Shown here one piece after another: positions 1 to 9,036 of a stretch of 64,000 nucleotides of DNA. The stretch is from positions 1-64,000 of the forward strand of contig JAPJNH010000141.1 in assembly GCA_026461075.1 (NCBI GenBank), in the 5' to 3' direction. Made by a program: the position numbers and the translations under genes. The notes under the pieces are model-generated. The model saw only the letters and a list, made by a program, of their open reading frames with translations, was not told the origin of the DNA and ran no database searches. Source of the DNA: Chitinophagales bacterium. GTDB taxonomy: Bacteria; Bacteroidota; Bacteroidia; Chitinophagales; CAIODY01. The first letter of the stretch is position 1, and the number at the start of each line of letters is the position of its first letter.

Positions 1-1751
1 GGCCCTGCCTCACGAAATTTTCGGATGCTGATCAATTTGTCTTCTGGTTTTTGTTCTGCAAGTACTTCCTCTATTCCAAGCAAATTAGCCACACGCATGC
101 AACGCTCTTTCTTGTCGCCACTTAACATGATCACCTTAATGTTTTTAGACTTGGCATAGCGAATCAACTCGACAGCTCCTGCTTTTAATTGTTCCTCCAT
201 AGAGAAGCCTAATTGCCAAACGCCATCTATGTATAAATTAATGGGGAACTCCGATTTAACAGCATTCTCGACAAGGGCAGTAGTACCTAAACATATTTTT
301 CTGCCTTGCTGATCTTCTGCTTTTAATCCTTCTCCTTTTACTTCTTGAATATTTTTTAGCGGAATACTAGGATAATCCTTCAAAGCCTTTACAATCGCTT
401 TTGCAATCGGATGTGAAGAATGCGTTTCCATGCTTTTAACAAGCGAAAATTGTTCTGCTGTCCAATTATGTTCGGAAGGATTTAAAGAGTTTTGCGTAAG
501 CGTTCCTGTTTTATCCATTAACCAAGTTTTGGAATCGGCTAAGGCTTGCATGTGCTGATTACCTTTAAACAAAATTCCATAGCGAGAAGCTTTACCTACA
601 CCAGCCATTACCGCTAATGGAGTCGCTAAGCCCATTGCACAAGGACAAGAAATTACCATTACTGCAATGGCACGGAGTATACTATCAGCAAAAGAGTAGT
701 GTAAGAATAGCATACAACTAAGTAATACTAGTGTTGCGATAATCAATACCGTAGGGACAAACCAAGCTGAAATTTTATCTGCTAATTTTTGAATAGGCGG
801 CAAATCACTCTGCGCTTGTTTCATTAATTCGATGATATGTGCCAAGCGATTGTTTTTTATTTCACTTTGTGCTTTCATCACCGCACTGCCGTCGAGTACG
901 ATTGTACCGCCTGTTAAAGCATCTCCCTGTTTTTTTAGGATTGAATTACTTTCGCCAGTTAGCATAGATTCGTCGACTAAAACTTCGCCCTCCCAAACAC
1001 TTCCGTCCGTTGCAATTCTATCTCCGGTATTCACTTGCAGTCGATCACCTGGAGCAATTTGCGTAGCAGCGATTTCATGAATTTCCACCTGACCTGTCTG
1101 AATGTTTTTTGTCCATAACTTTGCGCTTGGTTCTTGTAATTGCATTAAAGCTCTTAGCGCTGCATTCGTTTTATGAATGCTTCGGTCTTCAATAAATTCT
1201 CCTAACAAAACAAAACAAATGATGGAGGCTGTCGTTTCGAAATACAACATACTTTGCATATCTCCACTAATCCAGTTGACCATACTATAAACATAGGCTG
1301 CTGTTGCCCCCATTAAAATTAAAACATCCATATTGGTCGAACCCTTTCTCATAGAATAGAAAGCCCCTCTGCCAAAGGTTTGCCAGCCAATTATGAAAAC
1401 GGGTGTCGCTAAAATGAATTGAACATATGCCTGATGAAGCCAATGCCAATCTACCCACATGTGTATTAAAAGTGGGGCTGTTAAAATGGCGGTTAACCAA
1501 AATTTTAATGCTAAATGTTTGTTGCTGCTTAAGCCTTTATTTTCCTCTAAAACTGTATATCCGCTCTTTTTTAATTGCTCTTTTACTTTCTTCTCATTGA
1601 CTGTACCAGACACATTGAATCTTGCTGATTTCGTTGCCAAACTAACCTTAACATCTGTATAGCCGGCCTCCTCCAATACTTTCTTCACATTCAAGGAGCA
1701 TGTTTGGCAAGTCATACCATCAATCGACCATTCACAAGTGTTGTTTTCCAT
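1..1751 (-). CDS. copA: Heavy-metal (copper) translocating P-type ATPase, C-terminus cut by window edge
   Basis: My minus-strand translation from ATG at 1751: MENNTCEWSIDGMTCQTCSLNVKKVLEEAG (HMA, CxxC), ...ISCPCAMGLATPL (CPC), DKTGTLT phosphorylation motif, TGES. Open to the window start, so absent from the ORF track. Confidence 0.92.
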   Translation of the reverse strand, partial: MENNTCEWSIDGMTCQTCSLNVKKVLEEAGYTDVKVSLATKSARFNVSGTVNEKKVKEQLKKSGYTVLEENKGLSSNKHLALKFWLTAILTAPLLIHMWVDWHWLHQAYVQFILATPVFIIGWQTFGRGAFYSMRKGSTNMDVLILMGATAAYVYSMVNWISGDMQSMLYFETTASIICFVLLGEFIEDRSIHKTNAALRALMQLQEPSAKLWTKNIQTGQVEIHEIAATQIAPGDRLQVNTGDRIATDGSVWEGEVLVDESMLTGESNSILKKQGDALTGGTIVLDGSAVMKAQSEIKNNRLAHIIELMKQAQSDLPPIQKLADKISAWFVPTVLIIATLVLLSCMLFLHYSFADSILRAIAVMVISCPCAMGLATPLAVMAGVGKASRYGILFKGNQHMQALADSKTWLMDKTGTLTQNSLNPSEHNWTAEQFSLVKSMETHSSHPIAKAIVKALKDYPSIPLKNIQEVKGEGLKAEDQQGRKICLGTTALVENAVKSEFPINLYIDGVWQLGFSMEEQLKAGAVELIRYAKSKNIKVIMLSGDKKERCMRVANLLGIEEVLAEQKPEDKLISIRKFREAG

Positions 1752-1841
1752 AAGGATAATTATTTATTAAAGGTACGCCTTCGCGAACGAATAGTAGTTA
1801 ACTAATTTGAAAAAAAACAGACTTTATAGGTAATTTGGGAT

Positions 1842-3566
1842 ATGCGAATCTCCGCTTGCGTTATTGTAATTTTCTTTTTTGTTTTTTTGTTAGGTAGTGC
1901 CTTTGCTCAAAATACCTTATATGTTGCACCATCTGGCAGTGATGCCAATGCAGGCACTTCCTTAAATGCCGCTTTTAAAACGATTCAGAAGGCTGCTAAT
2001 ACTGCCGTTCCGGGTACGGTAATTTATATAAAGGCTGGAACCTATCATGAGCGCATAATACCCTATACAACAGGCACTCCAGGAAATGAGATTGTCTTCA
2101 AGCCTTATCAAAATGATCAAGTGATTATAGATGCCGCCGGAACTACCGGTTGGAATATTTTTACCTTTTATGGGCAAGCCTATATGCGCTTAGAAAAGTT
2201 GAATTTTCAATTCAACGATAATAGCGTTTCGGCTTATCAATCTGCCATCGGCTTCGGTAAAAATTCACATCATATAAGTATTAAAAATTGTTCCTTTACG
2301 AATCTACTCAATCCAAATTCCACCGGTATCGTCTTTTGGGGCGATGACACCACCTCTACTGGCGTTCATCATGTTTTGATAGACAGCTGTACTATCGGAG
2401 ACGCTAATTTTTCCTTGCTAAATGGAATCGTGCTAAATGGGAACGTTCATGATATTAGCATCACTCATTCGCATATTCATCATTGTCAATCTTCTGCTAT
2501 TGTAAGCAGTGGCGCAGATTCTGTATCTAAAAAACCAAGTTTTGATTTTGTACGCAATTTGACGATTGTTGGCAATAAGATTGATTCCAATTATAACCTA
2601 ACGCCAGGCTCTTATCAAAGTGCTATTGCCATTAGCTCCTGTAGAAATATAACTATCGAGCGCAATTGGATTTCTCAAAATGATATGGCCATAAGTGTGA
2701 CGGCTTTTAGGCTGAATTCCCTTTCACTAAACCATCTCATTCGGAATAATATCATTTGCCTAAATCATCAAGCCGGACTAAATATTGGTGCATATAGTTA
2801 TCCGAATAGTGGCTGGGTAAAGAATGTCAAGGTGCTTAATAATACCTTTTTTCAAAACAACACACTTTCAAATAGCTATGAATTAATTAGCTTTCCTGCA
2901 GATTCAATAACAGTTGGGAATAATTTAATTTATGCAGGAACTTCGGTGAACTTTATTTATGCAGATTGGAAAGGATTGACGAACCTTCAAAATGTCTTCG
3001 ACTATAATTTTTATGCTTCGCCATTTGCTATTCCTTCAAACATGAATTTTGCTTGGAATAATCAATTTTGCACTGCTTTGGGTTATTTTAAGAGTATCAG
3101 TGGACTGGAGTTGCATGGAGATTTCCAATTGCCAAATTTAGTAGATGAAACTGCCTTATCTTTTAATCCGCACCTTTTCAACAATTCACCCCTAATAAAT
3201 AAAGGGAATGCGCTTTGGTTGCCAGATGCAGGATCAACAGATTACGATGGGCAAGCTCGTTTAAATGGGAGTGCCTTAGATATCGGCGCTGATGAGAATT
3301 TTAATGACTATGCGGTGCCTAATGTTGGAATGAGTGACGATTTAATTAATGCAAAGACTTCAATTCTGGTAAAGAGAAATGGTGACTGGGTTTTTAGCCA
3401 TGATTTTTTGGCCTATGCCATTTTTAGTTCGAATGGACAATTGATTTATCATGGAAGCAATGCTGCGAACGGCGAGGTGCTTAAGTTAAAGGGGGCAGGC
3501 GTATTTGTGATTACTGGACTAGATATTAATCAAGAAATTTGTGAACAGCGGATTATAAAGGAATAA
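1842..3566 (+). CDS. Secreted right-handed parallel beta-helix protein (DUF1565/pectate-lyase-like), divergent C-terminal sorting-like tail
   Basis: Signal peptide; LYVAPSGSDANAGTSLNAAFKTIQKAANTAVPGTVIYIKAGTYHERI; repeated N/I-rich beta-helix coils; C-term ends GVFVITGL...RIIKE. Confidence 0.85.
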   Translation: MRISACVIVIFFFVFLLGSAFAQNTLYVAPSGSDANAGTSLNAAFKTIQKAANTAVPGTVIYIKAGTYHERIIPYTTGTPGNEIVFKPYQNDQVIIDAAGTTGWNIFTFYGQAYMRLEKLNFQFNDNSVSAYQSAIGFGKNSHHISIKNCSFTNLLNPNSTGIVFWGDDTTSTGVHHVLIDSCTIGDANFSLLNGIVLNGNVHDISITHSHIHHCQSSAIVSSGADSVSKKPSFDFVRNLTIVGNKIDSNYNLTPGSYQSAIAISSCRNITIERNWISQNDMAISVTAFRLNSLSLNHLIRNNIICLNHQAGLNIGAYSYPNSGWVKNVKVLNNTFFQNNTLSNSYELISFPADSITVGNNLIYAGTSVNFIYADWKGLTNLQNVFDYNFYASPFAIPSNMNFAWNNQFCTALGYFKSISGLELHGDFQLPNLVDETALSFNPHLFNNSPLINKGNALWLPDAGSTDYDGQARLNGSALDIGADENFNDYAVPNVGMSDDLINAKTSILVKRNGDWVFSHDFLAYAIFSSNGQLIYHGSNAANGEVLKLKGAGVFVITGLDINQEICEQRIIKE

Positions 3567-3618
3567 TCAGGAAATACTGCCCATTTTCTTATAGATTTGC
3601 AGTACTAAATAGTTACTC

Positions 3619-4587
3619 GTGTCCGTTTCGATGATACAATCTGTTATTGCCGTTGAACTAAAAGAGTTTGAGCATTATTTCGATAATGCCCTTAAGAGCA
3701 AGGTTTCTCTTCTCGACATAGTTATGAAGTATATTGTTCGTCGTAAAGGCAAACAAATGCGTCCAATGTTCGTGCTTTTAAGTGCAGGAACAAATGGTAC
3801 AATTGCAGATCGTACTTATCGTGCGGCTTCCATGATTGAACTATTGCATACAGCGACACTCGTACATGATGACGTAGTGGATGATTCCTATCAACGCCGC
3901 GGCTTCTGGAGCATTAATGCATTGTGGAAGAATAAAATTGCAGTTTTAGTTGGTGATTATTTGTTATCCAAAGGCTTATTGCTCGCGGTAGATAATGGCG
4001 ATTTTGATATGCTTCAAATTGTTAGTAATGCGGTGAAGCGGATGAGTGAGGGGGAATTATTGCAAATCGAAAAAGCGCGTCGCCTAGATATTGATGAAGC
4101 GGTTTACTATGATATTATTAAAGGTAAAACAGCCTCCTTAATTGCAACTTCTTGCGCTATCGGAGCCGCCTCTGTCGGAGCCGATAAAGAAACAATTCAG
4201 TTGTTTTATCAAATAGGCGAGGATGTCGGGATGGCCTTCCAAATTAAGGATGACCTTTTTGATTATGCAGATGCGGATGTAGGCAAGCCTACCCATATCG
4301 ATATCAAAGAAAAGAAAATGACGCTTCCACTAATATACGCTTTGCAAAAAGCGGATAGTAAGCTCCGTCGAGAAATGATTCAAGTGGTGAAACGCCATAA
4401 TACCGACAAAAAGAAGGTCGATTGGTTGATTTCAAAGGTGATCGAACTTGGAGGAATGGAGTATGCAAAAAATAAGATGAATGCGTTTTATCAAAATGCG
4501 CTGAATGCGATGGCGACCTGCCCAAAGAATCAATATGCTGATTCCCTTACGCAGCTGATTACTTATACTATTGAGAGGACTAAATAA
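3619..4587 (+). CDS. Polyprenyl synthetase family protein (octaprenyl/solanesyl diphosphate synthase type)
   Basis: First Asp-rich motif LVHDDVVDDS, second motif QIKDDLFDY, GKxxR-type KGKQMRP. Confidence 0.93.
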   Translation: MSVSMIQSVIAVELKEFEHYFDNALKSKVSLLDIVMKYIVRRKGKQMRPMFVLLSAGTNGTIADRTYRAASMIELLHTATLVHDDVVDDSYQRRGFWSINALWKNKIAVLVGDYLLSKGLLLAVDNGDFDMLQIVSNAVKRMSEGELLQIEKARRLDIDEAVYYDIIKGKTASLIATSCAIGAASVGADKETIQLFYQIGEDVGMAFQIKDDLFDYADADVGKPTHIDIKEKKMTLPLIYALQKADSKLRREMIQVVKRHNTDKKKVDWLISKVIELGGMEYAKNKMNAFYQNALNAMATCPKNQYADSLTQLITYTIERTK

Positions 4588-4589
4588 AA

Positions 4590-4620
4590 AAAAGGGCGGT
4601 GTAGTTTGCCGCCCCTTTTC
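4590..4620. terminator. Hairpin terminator between convergent genes
   Basis: AAAGGGCGG...CCGCCCCTTTT stem with T-run, between two convergent CDS. Confidence 0.75.
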
Positions 4621-4625
4621 TAAAA

Positions 4626-5315
4626 TCAGTGAATGCTGATTTTTTGGACCACCCTGTTAGGATTTTGGATCACTTCAGCAACGTATACCCCTGTGCTGAG
4701 TGAAAAAGGCAGTTGGATTTCTTTATCTGCTTTGCAAGAGAAGACTCTTTGACCAATTGAATTATATAACTCAAAGGAACTTCCGTTTTGCAAGGATTGG
4801 TCTAAGTAAATGCGGTTAGTACCGGCATCAAAAACAATGTGGTTGTTTGGTTGAATGCTCTCAATGCCGGTAAAGAAATTGACATGTACATTTTGAGTGA
4901 AACTGTCAATGAGAATTTGGTTGATTTGAAAGCTGTCAGCAGTCTGAACACGCGGCCAAATAACCACAATATCGTCTGGAACTAAAAAGTGTTGAGGGTC
5001 GGGACTATAATTAAACACCACATAAGGGAATGTATCCGTCAGTGGATTTAAGTTAGTGATAGGAACATTTAAAGCTAAAGTGTCTACCGGACCATTTCCT
5101 GCTTTCAGTAAGAAATCAACGGTTCCTGTAAATACTACATTCCCAGTATTGATAGTCACAACATCGAAACTGTAATTAGTAGACGGTTGTGATACTGTAA
5201 CAATAGAAGGGAAAGAAATGTACGGAGGGTTAGACGCAATAATACGCAATTGAGGTTGCGCCCACGCTAGCATGGGGAACAACAAAACTGCTAATAAGAA
5301 AATGCGCTTTAACAT
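4626..5315 (-). CDS. T9SS type A sorting domain-containing secreted protein
   Basis: Start re-assigned to internal Met (MLKRIFLLAVLLFPMLAWAQ signal peptide); C-term LYNSIGQRVFSCK...LSTGVYVAEVIQNPNRVVQKISIH is a typical T9SS sorting tail. Confidence 0.8.
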   Translation of the reverse strand: MLKRIFLLAVLLFPMLAWAQPQLRIIASNPPYISFPSIVTVSQPSTNYSFDVVTINTGNVVFTGTVDFLLKAGNGPVDTLALNVPITNLNPLTDTFPYVVFNYSPDPQHFLVPDDIVVIWPRVQTADSFQINQILIDSFTQNVHVNFFTGIESIQPNNHIVFDAGTNRIYLDQSLQNGSSFELYNSIGQRVFSCKADKEIQLPFSLSTGVYVAEVIQNPNRVVQKISIH

Positions 5316-5451
5316 AATTCGTACTGTTTGATAAATCAAATTTAAGACCCTTTTTACTAAAAGGAAGTACAAAATAAAGAAAATCTTACGCGTCCAAAAA
5401 TTTAAAATTAACTGTAACTTTGTATTCGTTCCCCATATAAAAGGGTTTGCA

Positions 5452-6915
5452 ATGGATTTGTTGGCAAAAATTATTACACAGATGACGAAGGAAGAAGTGC
5501 GCTTTTTCCGCCTTTTTGTCGATCGTCAAGATTATGCATTCACCCGTAAGGATAAGGAGTTGTTTCACTTATATCGAGAACAAGGGGAAGGCTTGAATGA
5601 GCGATTAATTGCGGAGAAATGGTATGGGAAAAGTGCCGGAATGAATAGTTTTTATCGTTTAAAAAACAGATTACTTGCTGTCGTTAATAAAAGCCTTGTC
5701 GTCCAACATATGGAAGAGGATGAGTCGATGAAGCTTCTCTATGGCTTACTAATTTATCAGCATCATTATGGTCAGAAGAATTATAAAGTTGCTGCTTATT
5801 ATTTAAACAAATTGGAACGCACAGCAGAGAAGGAAGAACAATTTAGTTTGTTGGATTTAATTTTGAGCGAGCAAATTAAGTTAGCAGCAGACTATACAAC
5901 AGCCAATCCAAAGGAGATTATTGAAAAAAGAACTTCGAACGCAAAGAAGAATGAACCAATTGCTGCCTTGGATCAAATTTTGGCTCAAATACATTTCGAT
6001 TTAAAAGTAAGTCAGAATTATGGTCGGCAGAATACAACGTTGTATGAATATTTGGAACAGCTTTTAAAAAGAACTTCGTTTGAAAATGAGTTGAAAAATT
6101 CACGCGTTTTTCAGGTGAAATTCTTTGACGCAATTAGTCAAATTTTATTACAGCAACATGATTATATTAAACTGGAAACCTTTGCGCAAGAGGCTATTCA
6201 GCTATTTAAAAAGAAGAAGTGGTTCGATAAAGCGCATCATGAAATTGCTTTAAAAATGCATACCTATTGGGTAAACGCTTTGTTCAAAAATGGCAGGTAT
6301 ACACAGTCGTTAAAAGCGGCGGAAGCTTTGAAGAATGAGATGGAGAAATATGATAGAATGTTAGAAGATAAGTATCTAATTTTCTATTATAATGCACTCA
6401 TCATTAATTACTCTGTAATCGATCCGGTGAAGGCGATTAGTCTATTGGAAAAATTGAAAGATGAAAGGAAGATTCAAGCAGAATCCTTTTACTTCCATTT
6501 CGTGTTAATCAACCTGGCTATTCTTTATTACCGCGATAAAAATTATGAAAAATCTATTGATCATATTATCGCATTAAGCACGCGTAGTAGTTTTAAAAAA
6601 GCAGCTCCGCTCTTGCAATTAAAACTGGCAGTATTGGAGTTGATGATTCGTCTAGAACGTAAGGAGTTTGAAGTGATTTTGTATCGTCAAAAACAGATCT
6701 TGCGACAGTTTAAATCAGAGTTTGAAAGTGTTGAAGGGCGTCGTCAAAAAGAAATGCTTGGATTAATTGGGATGCTCTCAAAGCCAAAATTATTGAAGGA
6801 GTGGAAAACGCGCATACAAGAATTTATTAGTAATCGTGATAGCAGTTTGCCAGAAGATGCTGATTTAATTGATTATGATCGTTGGGCGAAACAGCAGTTA
6901 CAGCAACGTCGATAA
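5452..6915 (+). CDS. Conserved hypothetical, helical TPR-like protein
   Basis: Long ORF, all-alpha composition, no signal peptide, -7-like TAACTTTG at 5415-5422 upstream. Confidence 0.75.
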   Translation: MDLLAKIITQMTKEEVRFFRLFVDRQDYAFTRKDKELFHLYREQGEGLNERLIAEKWYGKSAGMNSFYRLKNRLLAVVNKSLVVQHMEEDESMKLLYGLLIYQHHYGQKNYKVAAYYLNKLERTAEKEEQFSLLDLILSEQIKLAADYTTANPKEIIEKRTSNAKKNEPIAALDQILAQIHFDLKVSQNYGRQNTTLYEYLEQLLKRTSFENELKNSRVFQVKFFDAISQILLQQHDYIKLETFAQEAIQLFKKKKWFDKAHHEIALKMHTYWVNALFKNGRYTQSLKAAEALKNEMEKYDRMLEDKYLIFYYNALIINYSVIDPVKAISLLEKLKDERKIQAESFYFHFVLINLAILYYRDKNYEKSIDHIIALSTRSSFKKAAPLLQLKLAVLELMIRLERKEFEVILYRQKQILRQFKSEFESVEGRRQKEMLGLIGMLSKPKLLKEWKTRIQEFISNRDSSLPEDADLIDYDRWAKQQLQQRR

Positions 6916-6934
6916 TTTAGTATCTTTATAGCCT

Positions 6935-7741
6935 ATGCATCGTCAAAAATTAAGAGCAGATAGGGTAGTCGTAATTACAGGCGCAAGCTCTGGAATCGGT
7001 GCTGAATTTGCACTGCAATTGGCTCAGTCTGGTACACGTTTATATCTTGTCGGACGTGATATGCAACGATTAGAAAAAGTTGCGCACGAAGCCTCTCTTC
7101 AAGGAGCTTCTTCCATCTGTTTGACTTGTGATATGTCTAAGCCTACGGAGGTAGAGAAATTAGTTCAAACATTATCCCGTGCCGAAGCTCATGTAGATTT
7201 ATTGATCAATAACGCAGGTCTGAGTCAACGAGGCTATGCTGCTGAAACTAGCTTGGAGGTCGATCGCTACTTGATGGAAGTGAATTATTTTTCAGCGATC
7301 ATCCTTACAAAAGGACTGCTCCCGCTATTACATAAGAGCACGGCTCCGAAAATAATTATTCTAAGCAGCTTATCTGGAAAGTTTGGATTCTTTCAACGTT
7401 CCGCTTATGCTGCTTCCAAACACGCCTTGCATGGGTTCTTCGAATCTTTGCAGGTAGAGAATTATGCGAATGGCTTACGAATTACATTAGCATGTCCAGG
7501 GCGCGTGCAAACGCCTATTTCTATGAATGCCATGAAAGGGGATGGTTCTAGTCATAATCAAATGGATGCTGGTCAGCAAAATGGCATTCCAGTGGATGCC
7601 TGTGTTAGTCAAATTTTAAACGCGTCTAGCAAAGGTCGATTTGAAGTGATTATTGCACAAAACGAAACGCTACTACTACGTTTGAAGGCCATTTCTCATC
7701 AGCTGTTTTTTAAATTAGCACAAAAAGTAAAAGATAAATAA
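6935..7741 (+). CDS. SDR family NAD(P)-dependent oxidoreductase
   Basis: VVVITGASSGIGAEFA, NNAG, SSLSGKFGF..SAYAASKHA (YxxxK). Confidence 0.93.
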   Translation: MHRQKLRADRVVVITGASSGIGAEFALQLAQSGTRLYLVGRDMQRLEKVAHEASLQGASSICLTCDMSKPTEVEKLVQTLSRAEAHVDLLINNAGLSQRGYAAETSLEVDRYLMEVNYFSAIILTKGLLPLLHKSTAPKIIILSSLSGKFGFFQRSAYAASKHALHGFFESLQVENYANGLRITLACPGRVQTPISMNAMKGDGSSHNQMDAGQQNGIPVDACVSQILNASSKGRFEVIIAQNETLLLRLKAISHQLFFKLAQKVKDK

Positions 7742-8802
7742 TGCAATCAGTTTTCGCAGGGATACAACAAGTTGGAATTGGAGTAAGTGATGTTGAACAA
7801 GCTTACCAATGGTATAAGAAACATTTCGGAATGGATATTCCTATGTTCCGTGATAGCGCAGAAGCTAAATTAATGGTGCGCTATACAGGCGGTGAAGCAC
7901 ATCGTAGAACAGCTTATCTTGCGCTTAATGTTGCAGGTGGTGCCGGTTTTGAAATTTGGCAATATACGAGTCGTAAACCTCAGCCCGCAAGTTTTCCAAT
8001 CACCCTATCAACTGCTGGAATTGTAGCGGTTAAAATGAAGACGCGTTCCTTAACGCAAGCAGCTAACTTTTTCGAGAATCAGCATGTAAACTTGCTTCAA
8101 AAGAACTTGGAGGATAATAGTTTTAAAAGCCTTTGGCTGACTGACCCTTACGGGAATTTGTTTCAATGTGTAGAGGATGAAAACTGGTTTGCAGAACCAC
8201 TTTCAGCAGCAAGTACGGGTGGCGTAGTTGGAGCAGTGATTGCAGTGAAGGATATGGACAAAGCACTTGCTTTCTATAAGAAGGTGCTTAATCTTGATCA
8301 AGTAATTTATGACAAGACAGGAGTCTTTGAAGATTTGAAAAATGTGCCAGGAGGAAAGTCTAATTTACGTCGTGTATTATTGACCCAAAGTCAAGGTGTG
8401 ACAGGAGCGTTCTCACGTATGCTGGGTCCTTCTCAGATTGAATTAATTTGTACGGACGAGTGTAAAGAACAGCCACATAGCTTTGCAAATCGCTACTGGG
8501 GTGATTTAGGTTATATCCATTTGTGTTTTGATACGATTGGAATGAAAGCACATGAGAATAATTGTGAAGCCTTAGGATACCCTTTAACAGTTAATAGTGC
8601 TGGTGCCTTTGATATGGGCGAAGCTGCTGGTCAATTTACCTACAATGAAGACCCGGATGGTACATTGTTGGAGTATGTTGAAACCTTTAAAATCCCGATG
8701 TTAAAATCAATTGGATGGTATCTCGATTTGCGCAAACGTGATTCTATGAAGCCTCTGCCGAATTGGATGTTAAAAACGCTCCGCTTTAATCGCGAGAAAT
8801 AA
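7741..8802 (+). CDS. VOC family protein with two glyoxalase/dioxygenase-fold domains
   Basis: IQQVGIGVSDVEQAYQWYKKHFGMDI and VIAVKDMDKALAFYKKVLNL (two betaalpha-beta modules); ..YNEDPDGTLLEYVE; start overlaps SDR stop (TAATG). Confidence 0.88.
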   Translation: MQSVFAGIQQVGIGVSDVEQAYQWYKKHFGMDIPMFRDSAEAKLMVRYTGGEAHRRTAYLALNVAGGAGFEIWQYTSRKPQPASFPITLSTAGIVAVKMKTRSLTQAANFFENQHVNLLQKNLEDNSFKSLWLTDPYGNLFQCVEDENWFAEPLSAASTGGVVGAVIAVKDMDKALAFYKKVLNLDQVIYDKTGVFEDLKNVPGGKSNLRRVLLTQSQGVTGAFSRMLGPSQIELICTDECKEQPHSFANRYWGDLGYIHLCFDTIGMKAHENNCEALGYPLTVNSAGAFDMGEAAGQFTYNEDPDGTLLEYVETFKIPMLKSIGWYLDLRKRDSMKPLPNWMLKTLRFNREK

Positions 8803-8822
8803 ATAAAACTCTTTTTAACTCG

Positions 8823-8850
8823 AAAAGGCGCCCAAATGGGCGCCTTTTTT
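8823..8850. terminator. Rho-independent terminator
   Basis: AAAAGGCGCCC AAAT GGGCGCCTTTT perfect 11-bp stem plus T-run. Confidence 0.88.
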
Positions 8851-8873
8851 TATGCGGTTTTTTGTCAAAAGAC

Positions 8874-8924
8874 AACATTGATACGCCCTTTTGTAACGTT
8901 TATACATTAGTTCGCTACGTTCAT
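8874..8924 (+). promoter_or_regulatory. Triple direct repeat matching the LytTR-type response-regulator binding consensus
   Basis: AACATTGAT (8874-8882), AACGTTTAT (8895-8903), TACGTTCAT (8916-8924): exact 21-bp period, 12-bp spacers. Copies 2 and 3 fit [TA][AC][CA]GTTN[AG][TG] fully; copy 1 has one mismatch. Confidence 0.68.
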
Positions 8925-8934
8925 ACAATCTCCC

Positions 8935-8964
8935 TTGCAGGCAGCTAGGATGCCTATACTTTTG
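8935..8964 (+). promoter_or_regulatory. Bacteroidota sigma-ABfr-type promoter
   Basis: TTG (8935-8937) - 19 bp - TACTTTTG (8957-8964), matching TTG-N19-TAnnTTTG; 72 bp upstream of the ATG at 9037. Confidence 0.75.
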
Positions 8965-9036
8965 TACTATCATTCAAACGAATTGAGTGACTGGAGTGCA
9001 GATGCCAAGTAGAGTATGCAGAATAAATGAGTGAAA

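Noticed and set aside
832-1662. Plus-strand and minus-strand small ORFs at the left end
   Set aside because: Inside the copper ATPase gene, which is missing from the track only because it runs off the window edge.
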